From assembly GCA_964409685.1 (NCBI GenBank), contig CAYPEJ010000014.1, positions 38,723 through 102,722 of the forward strand: a DNA stretch of 64,000 nt, in the 5' to 3' direction. Shown here in pieces: positions 41,224-49,821 of the stretch (position 1 is the stretch's first letter; every line of letters begins with the position of its first letter). This DNA comes from Clostridium_AI sp964409685 (lineage in GTDB: Bacteria; Bacillota; Clostridia; Lachnospirales; Lachnospiraceae). Under the pieces are notes generated by a model. The model had not been told where the DNA came from and ran no database searches. It worked only from the letters and a program-made list of their open reading frames with translations. Both the position numbers and the translations under genes were made by a program.

Positions 41224-42678
41224 TTATGCAAACTGACTTCCACTTCCATAGCCATAAGGTGTCGTGTTGTTGTATGGCATGTTATAAGAGTCAGATGGCA
41301 TCTGTTGATTGTAGGAACCATTGCCTTCTGTTGCATTATCTGTGGCATTGTCAGTTGTTGCACTAGAAGATACTCCTAAAGTAACTTGAATTTCCTTTTC
41401 TTCATAACCAGCATTCCCTTGTGATTGAACCGTTACTGTTACCGTTTCGCCAGCTTTATAATAAGATAATAAACTTTGTAACTCGCTAGAAGAAGAAACA
41501 CTTTTGTTATCAAATTTTATGATTACATCACTTTTTTTAATACCAGCATTTGCAGCAGCGCCATTATCTTCTACATCGTACACATAAACACCAGTAGGTA
41601 TTCCATAAGTAGAAGATACATCAGAAGTTACATCAGTACCACTAATACCTAGGTAACCTTTTTCTTGGTTTGAATAAATCTCAGTACGAACCGTTTCGTT
41701 CATCATTTCTTCTAGCATATCGTAAACTTCAGAGATTGGAATGGCATATCCCATACCCTCAATTTCGCTAGATGCAATCTTAGCAGTATTGATACCAACT
41801 AATTCGCCATTCATATTAAATAAAGCACCACCACTGTTACCAGGGTTAATGGCAGCATCTGTTTGGATATATGTGTTACCATCTGTATTTCCAGATTCGT
41901 CAGTAGCGATTTCTCTATTAAGAGCACTTACGATACCTGTTGTAACAGATTGTCCATAACCAAGTGCATTTCCAATAGCAACCACTTGTTCTCCAAGATG
42001 TAAGCTACTAGAATCACCGATAGCAGCAACACTAATTTGATTTAAAACATCATCTGTTAAATTATCTAAAGAGATAGCGATAACAGCTAAATCTCTGTTG
42101 GAATCATATCCTTTTACATAAGCTTCTACAGCATTTGGTTCTTCACTGTTTTCATCGTAACTAAATACAACCGTTAGGGTATTGCTATTTTCAATTACGT
42201 GATAGTTGGTAGCCATTAATAATTCGGTATCGCTTTTTCCAATGATGATACCAGAACCACAACTTTCACTTTCTTGCTGCATATTTCCCCACATAGTCAT
42301 AACCTCGGATACACCTTTATTGGTAATAGCAACGATAGATGGTAATCCTTTTGTAGCAATATCTTCAACTGTTACACCACTAGTAGAAGTACTAGACTTG
42401 TCAGAAGTAAAGCTTGTAAGTGTAGTGGTAAGATTGCTAGGAGAATCCTTAGATTCTGAATTTGCCTGTTGTGTTACAGCAGTATTTGGTGAAAATAAAT
42501 AAGTTGTAGCTGTAAATGCGCCACCAACAGTAGTACCAAGGATTAAACCAGAAAGTGCAAGTGTACCAATTTTCTTTGCAAATTTATTATTTTTTGCTTT
42601 TGGGTTTCCAGCTTTAAATTTGTTTTTTTCTATTTCCACTGTTTCGATATATTCGTTGTTGTTCCATTCTTGATTCAT
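41224..42678 (-). CDS. HtrA/DegP-like serine protease, membrane anchored
   Basis: 484 residues. N-terminal cytosolic 35 residues, then one membrane helix (about 37-60, IGTLALSGLILGTTVGGAFT). A trypsin-like domain has His in MATNYHVIEN, Asp in SNRDLAVIAI and Ser in GNSGGALFN, all intact. A PDZ domain (about 335-430, GVYVYDVEDNGAAANAGIKK) and a Gln/Asn/Tyr-rich tail follow. It degrades misfolded proteins outside the membrane. Transcribed against the HEPN gene. GGAGAG ribosome site. Confidence 0.93.
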   Translation of the reverse strand: MNQEWNNNEYIETVEIEKNKFKAGNPKAKNNKFAKKIGTLALSGLILGTTVGGAFTATTYLFSPNTAVTQQANSESKDSPSNLTTTLTSFTSDKSSTSTSGVTVEDIATKGLPSIVAITNKGVSEVMTMWGNMQQESESCGSGIIIGKSDTELLMATNYHVIENSNTLTVVFSYDENSEEPNAVEAYVKGYDSNRDLAVIAISLDNLTDDVLNQISVAAIGDSSSLHLGEQVVAIGNALGYGQSVTTGIVSALNREIATDESGNTDGNTYIQTDAAINPGNSGGALFNMNGELVGINTAKIASSEIEGMGYAIPISEVYDMLEEMMNETVRTEIYSNQEKGYLGISGTDVTSDVSSTYGIPTGVYVYDVEDNGAAANAGIKKSDVIIKFDNKSVSSSSELQSLLSYYKAGETVTVTVQSQGNAGYEEKEIQVTLGVSSSATTDNATDNATEGNGSYNQQMPSDSYNMPYNNTTPYGYGSGSQFA

Positions 42679-42886
42679 GATAATCTCTCCTTTTCATTTC
42701 TAATATAAAATCATTTATATGTTTAATATTTCGTTTATAAGTTCTTTGTTATTTGTTACCTTAATGATACTCAGAAACTGTGAAGAGAATATGGATGATT
42801 TGTGATTGGTTTGTGTAAAGATTGTGTTCAATCTGTGAATACATCAAAATGGAATATGTATACACTAGAAATATTTTTTATATATA

Positions 42887-42895
42887 TGGTATAAT
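42887..42895 (+). promoter_or_regulatory. Extended -10 promoter
   Basis: TGGTATAAT at 42887-42895, an extended -10, 50 bases before the GTG start at 42946. Confidence 0.5.
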
Positions 42896-42945
42896 GCGTA
42901 TCTAAGCAAAGTGGCAGTTCGAAAAAGACGAAAAGGAGGCATCAA

Positions 42946-43593
42946 GTGGGACAATATATATATGTAGTTTTTTCTGCGACACCATATAAAATGGGAAAAT
43001 TTATTCGAAAGATTACGAAGCAGCAATACAATCATGTATCCATAGCGTTCGATGATACATTAAAAGAAATGTATTCCTTTGCACGACACTATCAAGATAC
43101 ACCTTTGTATGGGGGATTTGTAGAGGAATCACATGCGAGATATTTTTATAAAGAAGAAGCATCTAAAGTGAAAGTACATGCGATACCATTGGACCTTAAG
43201 GAATATGAAGATGTAAGTTTATATATTCAGTCATTTAAGGAAAATCAAAAAGAGTATTTATATAACACAATTTCAGCCATTTTTACGCCGTTACACTATC
43301 GTGTGCAGATTCATAAATCCTATACTTGTACAGAATTTGCTACAAGTGTATTGGCTCAATTAAATACTGGAATTGAAGAAAAAGAATTCTATTCGATAGA
43401 AGAATTAGAAAAAGAATTGGAACATTGCATAATATTTCAAGGAAGTATAGAAGCAATTATAAAAAAAGAGAAAGACGTGGATAGTGAGTTTTTAGAGAAA
43501 CATAATTTTATGTGGAGATATTATAATACAGGGATTCTTTTTGGAAAATTAATTGTAAGATTGTGGGGGAATAGATATAGTTGTCATAAATAG
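42946..43593 (+). CDS. YiiX-type permuted NlpC/P60-like hydrolase
   Basis: 215 residues from a GTG after AAAAGGAGGC. QQYNHVSIAFD (about residue 27, His) and HKSYTCTEFATSVL (about 122, Cys) are the circularly permuted papain-like pair of YiiX/YebB proteins. Such enzymes cut amide or thioester bonds in lipids, proteins or peptidoglycan; substrate unknown. No signal peptide. Confidence 0.72.
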   Translation: MGQYIYVVFSATPYKMGKFIRKITKQQYNHVSIAFDDTLKEMYSFARHYQDTPLYGGFVEESHARYFYKEEASKVKVHAIPLDLKEYEDVSLYIQSFKENQKEYLYNTISAIFTPLHYRVQIHKSYTCTEFATSVLAQLNTGIEEKEFYSIEELEKELEHCIIFQGSIEAIIKKEKDVDSEFLEKHNFMWRYYNTGILFGKLIVRLWGNRYSCHK

Positions 43594-43746
43594 GTACATT
43601 AGTAGCTAAATTGTTTGCATTTTAATGTGTCATACTAGATTAATTGATTAAAATATATTATAATGATATGTATGCTACATAATATATATTTCGAAATTTT
43701 GGATTAGGTCAAGTTATATAGAGTTGCACAAGAGGAGAGATGCGTT

Positions 43747-44718
43747 ATGAAAATTGATACAAATTTAATTCACCCAGAGTTAAGAAAAGTAAGTAGAGCA
43801 GGAAAAATGATCGCACTGTGTTTTACAGAAACAAGGCTAAAAGTTGCAAATGCAGTGTTGAGAATAAGCTTAGGGGGAAAATGTGAAGATAAGAGCATTC
43901 GATATCAAGAGAGATATATTGAAAGAAAGGACGGAAGTAAATTAAGAATTTGTATTTACAAGCCTAAGACTGAAAAGAAGAACATGCCTGGAATACTATG
44001 GATACATGGTGGGGGATATGGTCTAGGAATTCCGGAAATGGATTATAAGTTTATTGATGCGTTTATGAAGCAAACAGATTGTGTTATTGTTTCACCAGAT
44101 TATCGTGTATCAGTAGATGAACCTTATCCAGCAGCATTGGAAGATTGTCATTTAGCATTAAAATGGCTTAAGAAAAATGCAGATAAGTTAGGCGTTCGAG
44201 ATGATCAGATTATGGTTGGTGGAGATAGTGCTGGTGGAGGCTTAACAGCAGCAGTTACGTTGTATGCGAGAGATAAAAAGTCAGTAAATGTTGCATTTCA
44301 GATGCCTTTATATCCTATGATTGATGATAGGATGATTACGGAGTCAGCGAAAGATAATAATGCACCCGTATGGAATTCTAAATTAAATTATTTAGGATGG
44401 AAGTATTACTTAGGTGATTTATTTGAGACAGATGATGTACCAAAATATGCGGCACCATCAAGAGAAACTGATTATAGTAATTTGCCACCTACTTGTACAT
44501 TTGTTGGAAGTTTAGAACCATTTCGAGATGAAACGATTGCGTATGTAGAAAATTTAAAGAAAGCAGGAGTAGAAACACACTTTAGAGTATTTGAAGGTTG
44601 TTATCATGGGTTTGAACAAACTTGTCCAGAGGCTAGTATTTCAAAAGAGGCAAACAAATTTTTTATGGATACATTCAATTATGCAGTAGAACATTATTTT
44701 GCAAAACAAGATGATTAG
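43747..44718 (+). CDS. Alpha/beta hydrolase of the HSL/Aes esterase family
   Basis: 323 residues. Oxyanion hole WIHGGGYGLG (about 88), nucleophile MVGGDSAGGGL (Ser near 161), acid FRDET (about 262) and His in CYHGFEQTCP (about 289): the complete HSL family triad. Acts on short-chain esters, probably acetylated sugars or xenobiotics. No signal peptide. Ribosome site AGAGGAGAG. Confidence 0.9.
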   Translation: MKIDTNLIHPELRKVSRAGKMIALCFTETRLKVANAVLRISLGGKCEDKSIRYQERYIERKDGSKLRICIYKPKTEKKNMPGILWIHGGGYGLGIPEMDYKFIDAFMKQTDCVIVSPDYRVSVDEPYPAALEDCHLALKWLKKNADKLGVRDDQIMVGGDSAGGGLTAAVTLYARDKKSVNVAFQMPLYPMIDDRMITESAKDNNAPVWNSKLNYLGWKYYLGDLFETDDVPKYAAPSRETDYSNLPPTCTFVGSLEPFRDETIAYVENLKKAGVETHFRVFEGCYHGFEQTCPEASISKEANKFFMDTFNYAVEHYFAKQDD

Positions 44719-44724
44719 TACATA

Positions 44725-44764
44725 AGAAGCCCTTATAGAGAATCTCTATAAAGGGCTTCTTTTC
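44725..44764 (+). terminator. Strong terminator
   Basis: AGAAGCCCTTATAGAG and CTCTATAAAGGGCTTCT (44725-44760), with one bulge, followed by TTTT. Confidence 0.85.
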
Positions 44765-44814
44765 ATTGCTTTTTCATTGAAATCCACTATAATATTCTTA
44801 GGAGGATGATGCGA

Positions 44815-46458
44815 ATGAGAAAATATGTTAGATGTATTCCATTGCTTATGTCATTCGTAATATGTGTCACAGGATGTACATACTTCAATCAGCAAACAGA
44901 GACGTTATCCAATACTCCTATCACTTTTGTCTTTTATAATGCAGATGGAATAGAAGATCCATGGACAGATCCCATTGCACAGGAAATAACAAAAGCAACA
45001 GGTGTCACACTGGAAACAGAATATCCAGTAGAAAGCAATGATAATCGAATCGCGCTGATGATTGCAACAGGTGAGTATCCAGATATTATATTTGCAAAAG
45101 GAGATGCAAGTTTATTAATTGATAACAACAGCTTGATTGATTTAAGTGAATTAATTGAAGAATATGGGCCTAATATAAAAAAATTATATGGAAATGATTT
45201 TGAAAAGTTACGATATAGCAAATCAGACCCATCCATCTATCAATTATGTTCTAGAGGGGTAAACAATGAAGTAGTGACAACATCAGGGACTGCGCAGATA
45301 CAGTGGGCGGCTATTTTGGCAAATGATTATACCATTCCAAGAACACTAGATGAGTATGAAGCCTTAATCAAAAAATATCTAGCAGCGAATCCAACAATTG
45401 ATGGGCAGAAAGCCATAGGGCTTACACTATGTTGTTCCGATTGGCATTGGTTTACAACCTTATCCAATCCATCTGGTTATATAGCAAATGGTTCTCCAGA
45501 CAATGGGCAATGGATTGTAGATGAGAACTATCAAGCAGAGTATAAACATTCTGCAAAGGGGCAGAAAGAATATTTTAAGTGGTTAAATCGAATGCACAAA
45601 GAAGGAATTTTAGACCCAGAGTTTGCAACACAAACTTATGAAGATTATTTAGAGAAAATTGCTTCTGGACGTGTGATTGCATTATTAGATGCTTCTTGGA
45701 ATTATGGAGAAGCAGAACAAGTATTAAGTGCAGATGGAAGATATGATAGAACCTATGCAGGACTTCCTGTAACCAGTGATTCTAGCATAACTTGTACTGC
45801 GTTGAAAGAACAAGGACTTTCTGTAGGTTGGGGAATTGGAATTACAACCAGTTGTAAAGATCCCGTACGTGCAGTACAATTTCTTGATTGGCTCTGTACA
45901 GAAGAAGCACAAATACTACTGAATTGGGGCATTGAAGGTGTCAATTATTACTACGATGAAAATGGTGTTCGTTGCCGTACTCAAGAAGAAAGGAAACGCG
46001 CAGCAGAAGATACCAATTATGTAGAAGAAACAGGAGTAGGGTTGCATAGTTATCCATTTCCTAGTTACGGTTCTGGTGCTTTAGATTCTACTGGTAATTA
46101 TTTTGTACCTGAAAATAAAGTAACAGTAGTCGAAGAGTATAATATCGTAGAGAAAATGGCATTAAGTAATTGGCAAGTTGAACGATTAACGGATATATTT
46201 CCACAAGCAGATACATTTGAGGAGGCCGAATATGCGCCAGTATGGTCATACACATTGCCAACAGATGTGAGGAAGATAGAAGAAGAATTGGATTCCATTG
46301 CATGGCGAGAATTAATTCAATGTATCGTATGCGAAGAAGAGGACTTTGAGAAGACTTGGGATAATATGCAGCAGCAGTTACTAGAAGCAGGAAAAGAAGA
46401 AGCAGAGGAAAAAGTAACTGCTATTATCAAAGAACAAGTAGAATTGTGGAAATCATAA
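44815..46458 (+). CDS. Extracellular solute-binding lipoprotein, sugar ABC-transport type
   Basis: 547 residues from the ATG nine bases after AGGAGG. Lipobox CVTGC at about residue 20 (type II signal). The remainder is the large two-lobe sugar-binding fold of the LplA/YtcQ type (ITFVFYNADGIEDPWTDPIA; RVIALLDASWNYGEA; CTEEAQILLNWGIEGVNYY). It binds oligosaccharide outside the cell. No permease or ATPase genes follow; next is a YesL-like gene 37 bases on. The permease partners must lie elsewhere. Confidence 0.88.
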   Translation: MRKYVRCIPLLMSFVICVTGCTYFNQQTETLSNTPITFVFYNADGIEDPWTDPIAQEITKATGVTLETEYPVESNDNRIALMIATGEYPDIIFAKGDASLLIDNNSLIDLSELIEEYGPNIKKLYGNDFEKLRYSKSDPSIYQLCSRGVNNEVVTTSGTAQIQWAAILANDYTIPRTLDEYEALIKKYLAANPTIDGQKAIGLTLCCSDWHWFTTLSNPSGYIANGSPDNGQWIVDENYQAEYKHSAKGQKEYFKWLNRMHKEGILDPEFATQTYEDYLEKIASGRVIALLDASWNYGEAEQVLSADGRYDRTYAGLPVTSDSSITCTALKEQGLSVGWGIGITTSCKDPVRAVQFLDWLCTEEAQILLNWGIEGVNYYYDENGVRCRTQEERKRAAEDTNYVEETGVGLHSYPFPSYGSGALDSTGNYFVPENKVTVVEEYNIVEKMALSNWQVERLTDIFPQADTFEEAEYAPVWSYTLPTDVRKIEEELDSIAWRELIQCIVCEEEDFEKTWDNMQQQLLEAGKEEAEEKVTAIIKEQVELWKS

Positions 46459-46495
46459 TCCAACAAAATAATTGGATAAAATAGGAGGATTACAC

Positions 46496-47125
46496 TTGAA
46501 GATTTTTAGTACAGATGGACCATTTTATAAATTTATGATACAAGTAACAGACTTGATTGTTTTAAACTTTATGTGGATTTTATTTAGTCTTCCAATTATT
46601 ACAATTGGTGCATCAACAGCAGCAGCCTGTTCCATTACCATGAAGATGGCAAAAGATGAAGAAGGATATATAGCAAGACAGTTTATTAAAGAGTTTAAGA
46701 GAAATTTTAAGCAGGGAACGATACTAGGAGTTATATTAGGGGTTTTGGCATATGCGATTTACCTTGATATGCAGATTTTAAAAGTATCCGAAGACCCAAG
46801 TATCTTAGTGATTTTAATGACGATTGGCTTAGTTGTAATTTTACTTACCTGTTTTAGTTTTGCATTTCCACTGATCGCACGATATGAGAATAGCATAAAA
46901 AATACGATACATAATTCCGTGCAGATCACCATTCGCTATTTTGGAAGAACAATGGCTATGTATTTTAGTTTAGTGCTCATATATGTTGTGTTAAACTTTA
47001 CAGAACAGATGATGATTTTTATGCTTCTAATCGGACCAGGAGCGATGCTTTACACCTACGGTTTTTTCTGTAGACAAATTTTTACGAAGATAGAAGCGGA
47101 GAATCCTGATTCCGTAAGCTATTAA
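46496..47125 (+). CDS. YesL-like (DUF624) membrane protein
   Basis: 209 residues from a TTG start eight bases after ATAGGAGG; earlier in-frame TTG has no site. FSTDGPFYKFMIQVTDLIVL then LFSLPIITIGASTAAACSIT are the DUF624 signature. Five to six membrane helices. Commonly found beside sugar ABC transporter and YesN/YesM genes; role unknown. It is in an operon with the preceding solute-binding lipoprotein. Confidence 0.87.
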   Translation: MKIFSTDGPFYKFMIQVTDLIVLNFMWILFSLPIITIGASTAAACSITMKMAKDEEGYIARQFIKEFKRNFKQGTILGVILGVLAYAIYLDMQILKVSEDPSILVILMTIGLVVILLTCFSFAFPLIARYENSIKNTIHNSVQITIRYFGRTMAMYFSLVLIYVVLNFTEQMMIFMLLIGPGAMLYTYGFFCRQIFTKIEAENPDSVSY

Positions 47126-47154
47126 AATTGGATTGATGCTATGAAAAGAAATAA

Positions 47155-47188
47155 AAAAAGGTGCGAACTTTTACTTTCGCACCTTTTT
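47155..47188. terminator. Bidirectional terminator overlapping the YesN stop codon
   Basis: AAAAAGGTGCGAA (47155-47167) and TTCGCACCTTTTT (47176-47188), perfect 13-bp stem. It serves the YesL-like gene (plus) and the YesN gene, whose last codons are inside the hairpin. Confidence 0.88.
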
Positions 47189-48721
47189 CCTATATTCCGC
47201 AGGACTCATATTCGTATACTTTTTGAATTTCATATGAAAATAATCCACATTTTGATACCCAACACGTTCCGCGATTTCATACACCTTCAAAGATTCATGC
47301 TCTAGCAATTTCTTCGATTCCTCAATACGTACCGAGTCAACATAAGCGTTAAAACTAACACCAATTCTCTTATTGAAAATCTTACCAAGATAAGAACTAT
47401 TATATCCAAATAACGGAGCCAATGTTTCTAACTTGATATTTCCCATATAATTATGCTTTATGTAATGGACAATGCTATCAATAATATTATTTCGAGAAGT
47501 ATCTCCAATCGAACCAATGATCATCTCACATTGTTCTTGGAACAACTGAATAATCTCATACAAATAATGTTTCTCATTTATCGCATCGATAATTGTCCCA
47601 TTCGATAAAAATGGAATCTGATTCTTACTATATAAATGATAAATCTTTTCCTTCATAATTAAATATAAATCAATCAAAAATAATTTTATCTGACTAGGCT
47701 CTTTATTGGAATGATACAATTTATCTTGCAATTCAGCAAGGGTATCCGCAACCAAATTTTTATTAAAAGCCTGTATATAATTCACCAACGTATCACTATA
47801 ACTTTGGCGAACTTCATCACTTAATTCAAACGGTTCCATAGAGATTGTATCTAATTCTTGATACCCCAACGTATGTTGTCTCTTTGCACAAAAGAAACGC
47901 CTCTCCAAGAGACGAACCGCATCCTGAAATGAAAGATGAACTTCATCAATCTCGTTCACGCAACGCCCATACGCAATAAAAATGCTATCCAACGGCGAAC
48001 CTTTCTGAGGTTTCATCTTCTTATCATAACGGGATAAAAAATCTTGAAAACGAGCCTGGGCAGAATCTCCCTTCAAGATAATAATTTGCTTCTCATTAAA
48101 ACACACGGAATCAAACGAATTATTTTTGCTATTGGTTACACGAAGTAACTCAGCAAAACTATACGAAATATCCAGTTCGTTATGACTGTATTTCTCATAA
48201 ATTACAACTTGATAAATATTCGAAATCATATTAAAGTCGTGCAAATTAAATTTTTTCTTATCAAGAGTACCATAGAGTAAATCTTTTAAGACATTTTCCT
48301 TTGCCTTTTCCAAATAATTATGAAATATCTGTTTTTCATGCTTCTCTTTCGTTAGTAGTTTGGAAGTGTCAGAGGCTATCTTCATTAATTCATCTTCTTC
48401 AATGGGTTTTGTAAGATAATATTGTACACCGTAGACTATTGCTTCTTTTGCATAGTTAAAATCAGAGAACCCACTTAAGATAATCACTTTTCCCTGATAT
48501 CCTTCTTGGCGAGCTTGTTTTACGACCTCTAATCCAGATAACTTAGGCATTCGAATATCTAGTAACACAACATCTGGTTTTTGATTTCGTATAAAATGTA
48601 AAGCATCTTCTCCATTGGATGCTTCTCCACAGATTGTAAATCCGTATTCCTCCCAATCGATAATACACTTTAAGCCCTGACGTATGATCGACTCATCATC
48701 AGCAATTAATATCGTATGCAT
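47171..48721 (-). CDS. YesN-type response regulator with AraC output domain
   Basis: 516 residues; the ATG at 48721 follows GGAGGATGTT, so the in-frame ATG at 48733 is rejected. Receiver domain about 1-120 with acidic pair ADDES, phospho-acceptor Asp in DVVLLDIRMP (about 56) and K in YYLTKPIEE. A long middle region (about 130-410) and a C-terminal AraC domain (about 415-516: NIKLETLAPLFGYNSSYLGK; KVYEIAERVGYQNVDYFHMK). It responds to a sensor kinase that is not encoded here, likely controlling the adjacent sugar-binding gene. Confidence 0.92.
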   Translation of the reverse strand: MHTILIADDESIIRQGLKCIIDWEEYGFTICGEASNGEDALHFIRNQKPDVVLLDIRMPKLSGLEVVKQARQEGYQGKVIILSGFSDFNYAKEAIVYGVQYYLTKPIEEDELMKIASDTSKLLTKEKHEKQIFHNYLEKAKENVLKDLLYGTLDKKKFNLHDFNMISNIYQVVIYEKYSHNELDISYSFAELLRVTNSKNNSFDSVCFNEKQIIILKGDSAQARFQDFLSRYDKKMKPQKGSPLDSIFIAYGRCVNEIDEVHLSFQDAVRLLERRFFCAKRQHTLGYQELDTISMEPFELSDEVRQSYSDTLVNYIQAFNKNLVADTLAELQDKLYHSNKEPSQIKLFLIDLYLIMKEKIYHLYSKNQIPFLSNGTIIDAINEKHYLYEIIQLFQEQCEMIIGSIGDTSRNNIIDSIVHYIKHNYMGNIKLETLAPLFGYNSSYLGKIFNKRIGVSFNAYVDSVRIEESKKLLEHESLKVYEIAERVGYQNVDYFHMKFKKYTNMSPAEYRKKVRK

Positions 48722-48888
48722 AACATCCTCCAAGTATTAGTTGAATATGTACAGAAATGCCCTAAAAGGACAGAATAAATTTATCAAATTATACAACGAT
48801 TTTACACCTTTGTCAAATTTAAGCTATTTCAATATAAGCATGTTTATGGTAAAATAAGAAGCATATTGAGTTAAGAGAGGTATTGAAC

Positions 48889-49578
48889 ATGGATGAAATG
48901 CAAAAACAAAGTGCTCTTGAAGCGACTACCAAATTAGAAAAATTACAATTAATCGAACATTGGAACAATCCAGTTATTATTTTGATGCCAAAGAAGGACG
49001 AGTATTTTATTGATGGAAATTTAGAGATATTTTTAACAATAGAGACATTTGAAGCACGTATTAAAGAAATTCCAGAAGACCAAAAGATGATCTATAGTAA
49101 AATTCCTGTAGTAATCGCAATTGATACCGTATGTAAAAAAGACTGTAAAGGTTTATTAATTCGAGGTTTGGCAGAGGAAGAGATATACATAACAAAAGAA
49201 GAACTGATGCCATTAAAGGACGAAGCAGATACGATTATTATGTTACAAGCAGTGAAAGGAAAGCAGATTACTGCAAAACGTGGTGTGCAGATTTTAAAAG
49301 AACAAGGCAAAAAGTTCTATATGCTCGGTGAGATTCCAAATGTCCTAAAGAAAGATGACGATTTCTTTAACTTTGATATGGCACGTATAAGAGGAACCAA
49401 TTACGACGCTGTAAAATTATATATGACAAAAGAACGTGCGGAAAAATACAATGTACGTAACTTTGATATTAACGCTTATACATTTGAAGAATTAGCAAAG
49501 CATTTTAAAGGAAATTATGGATTGGCGATTGAACCACAACAGGGGTTTGGTGTGGTGTTTGCGCCAAATGAATTATAA
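48889..49578 (+). CDS. SseB-like domain protein
   Basis: 229 residues from the ATG nine bases after GAGAGG. Motifs ALEATTKLEKLQLIEHW, VYIPLL-like NPVIILMPKKDEYFIDGN and LIRGLAEEEIYITKEEL resemble the SseB family N-terminal domain, repeated in the C-terminal half (YGLAIEPQQGFGVVF). Cytosolic; function unknown, in some bacteria annotated as enhanced serine sensitivity. Single gene with terminator. Confidence 0.65.
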   Translation: MDEMQKQSALEATTKLEKLQLIEHWNNPVIILMPKKDEYFIDGNLEIFLTIETFEARIKEIPEDQKMIYSKIPVVIAIDTVCKKDCKGLLIRGLAEEEIYITKEELMPLKDEADTIIMLQAVKGKQITAKRGVQILKEQGKKFYMLGEIPNVLKKDDDFFNFDMARIRGTNYDAVKLYMTKERAEKYNVRNFDINAYTFEELAKHFKGNYGLAIEPQQGFGVVFAPNEL

Positions 49579-49592
49579 AACCAGATGCAAAG

Positions 49593-49633
49593 AAAAGCCT
49601 GACTGCATAATGTTTGGTAGTCAGGCTTTTTTT
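49593..49633 (+). terminator. Strong terminator
   Basis: AAAAGCCTGACT (49593-49604) and AGTCAGGCTTTTTTT (49619-49633). Confidence 0.9.
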
Positions 49634-49821
49634 CCTAGGAAAATTAGAGTGTTTTTGTGAGAAAATTAATGGTATTTTCTATTTACTGATTGTACTATAA
49701 TAAATTAAAATATGCATAGAAGATGTTGAAATGTAACAAAAGAAGAGATGGTATTTCCATACTCAGTATAAGGTTGTATAAAAACATGTATTACAAATTC
49801 AATTAATGGAGGAAATGTCGT

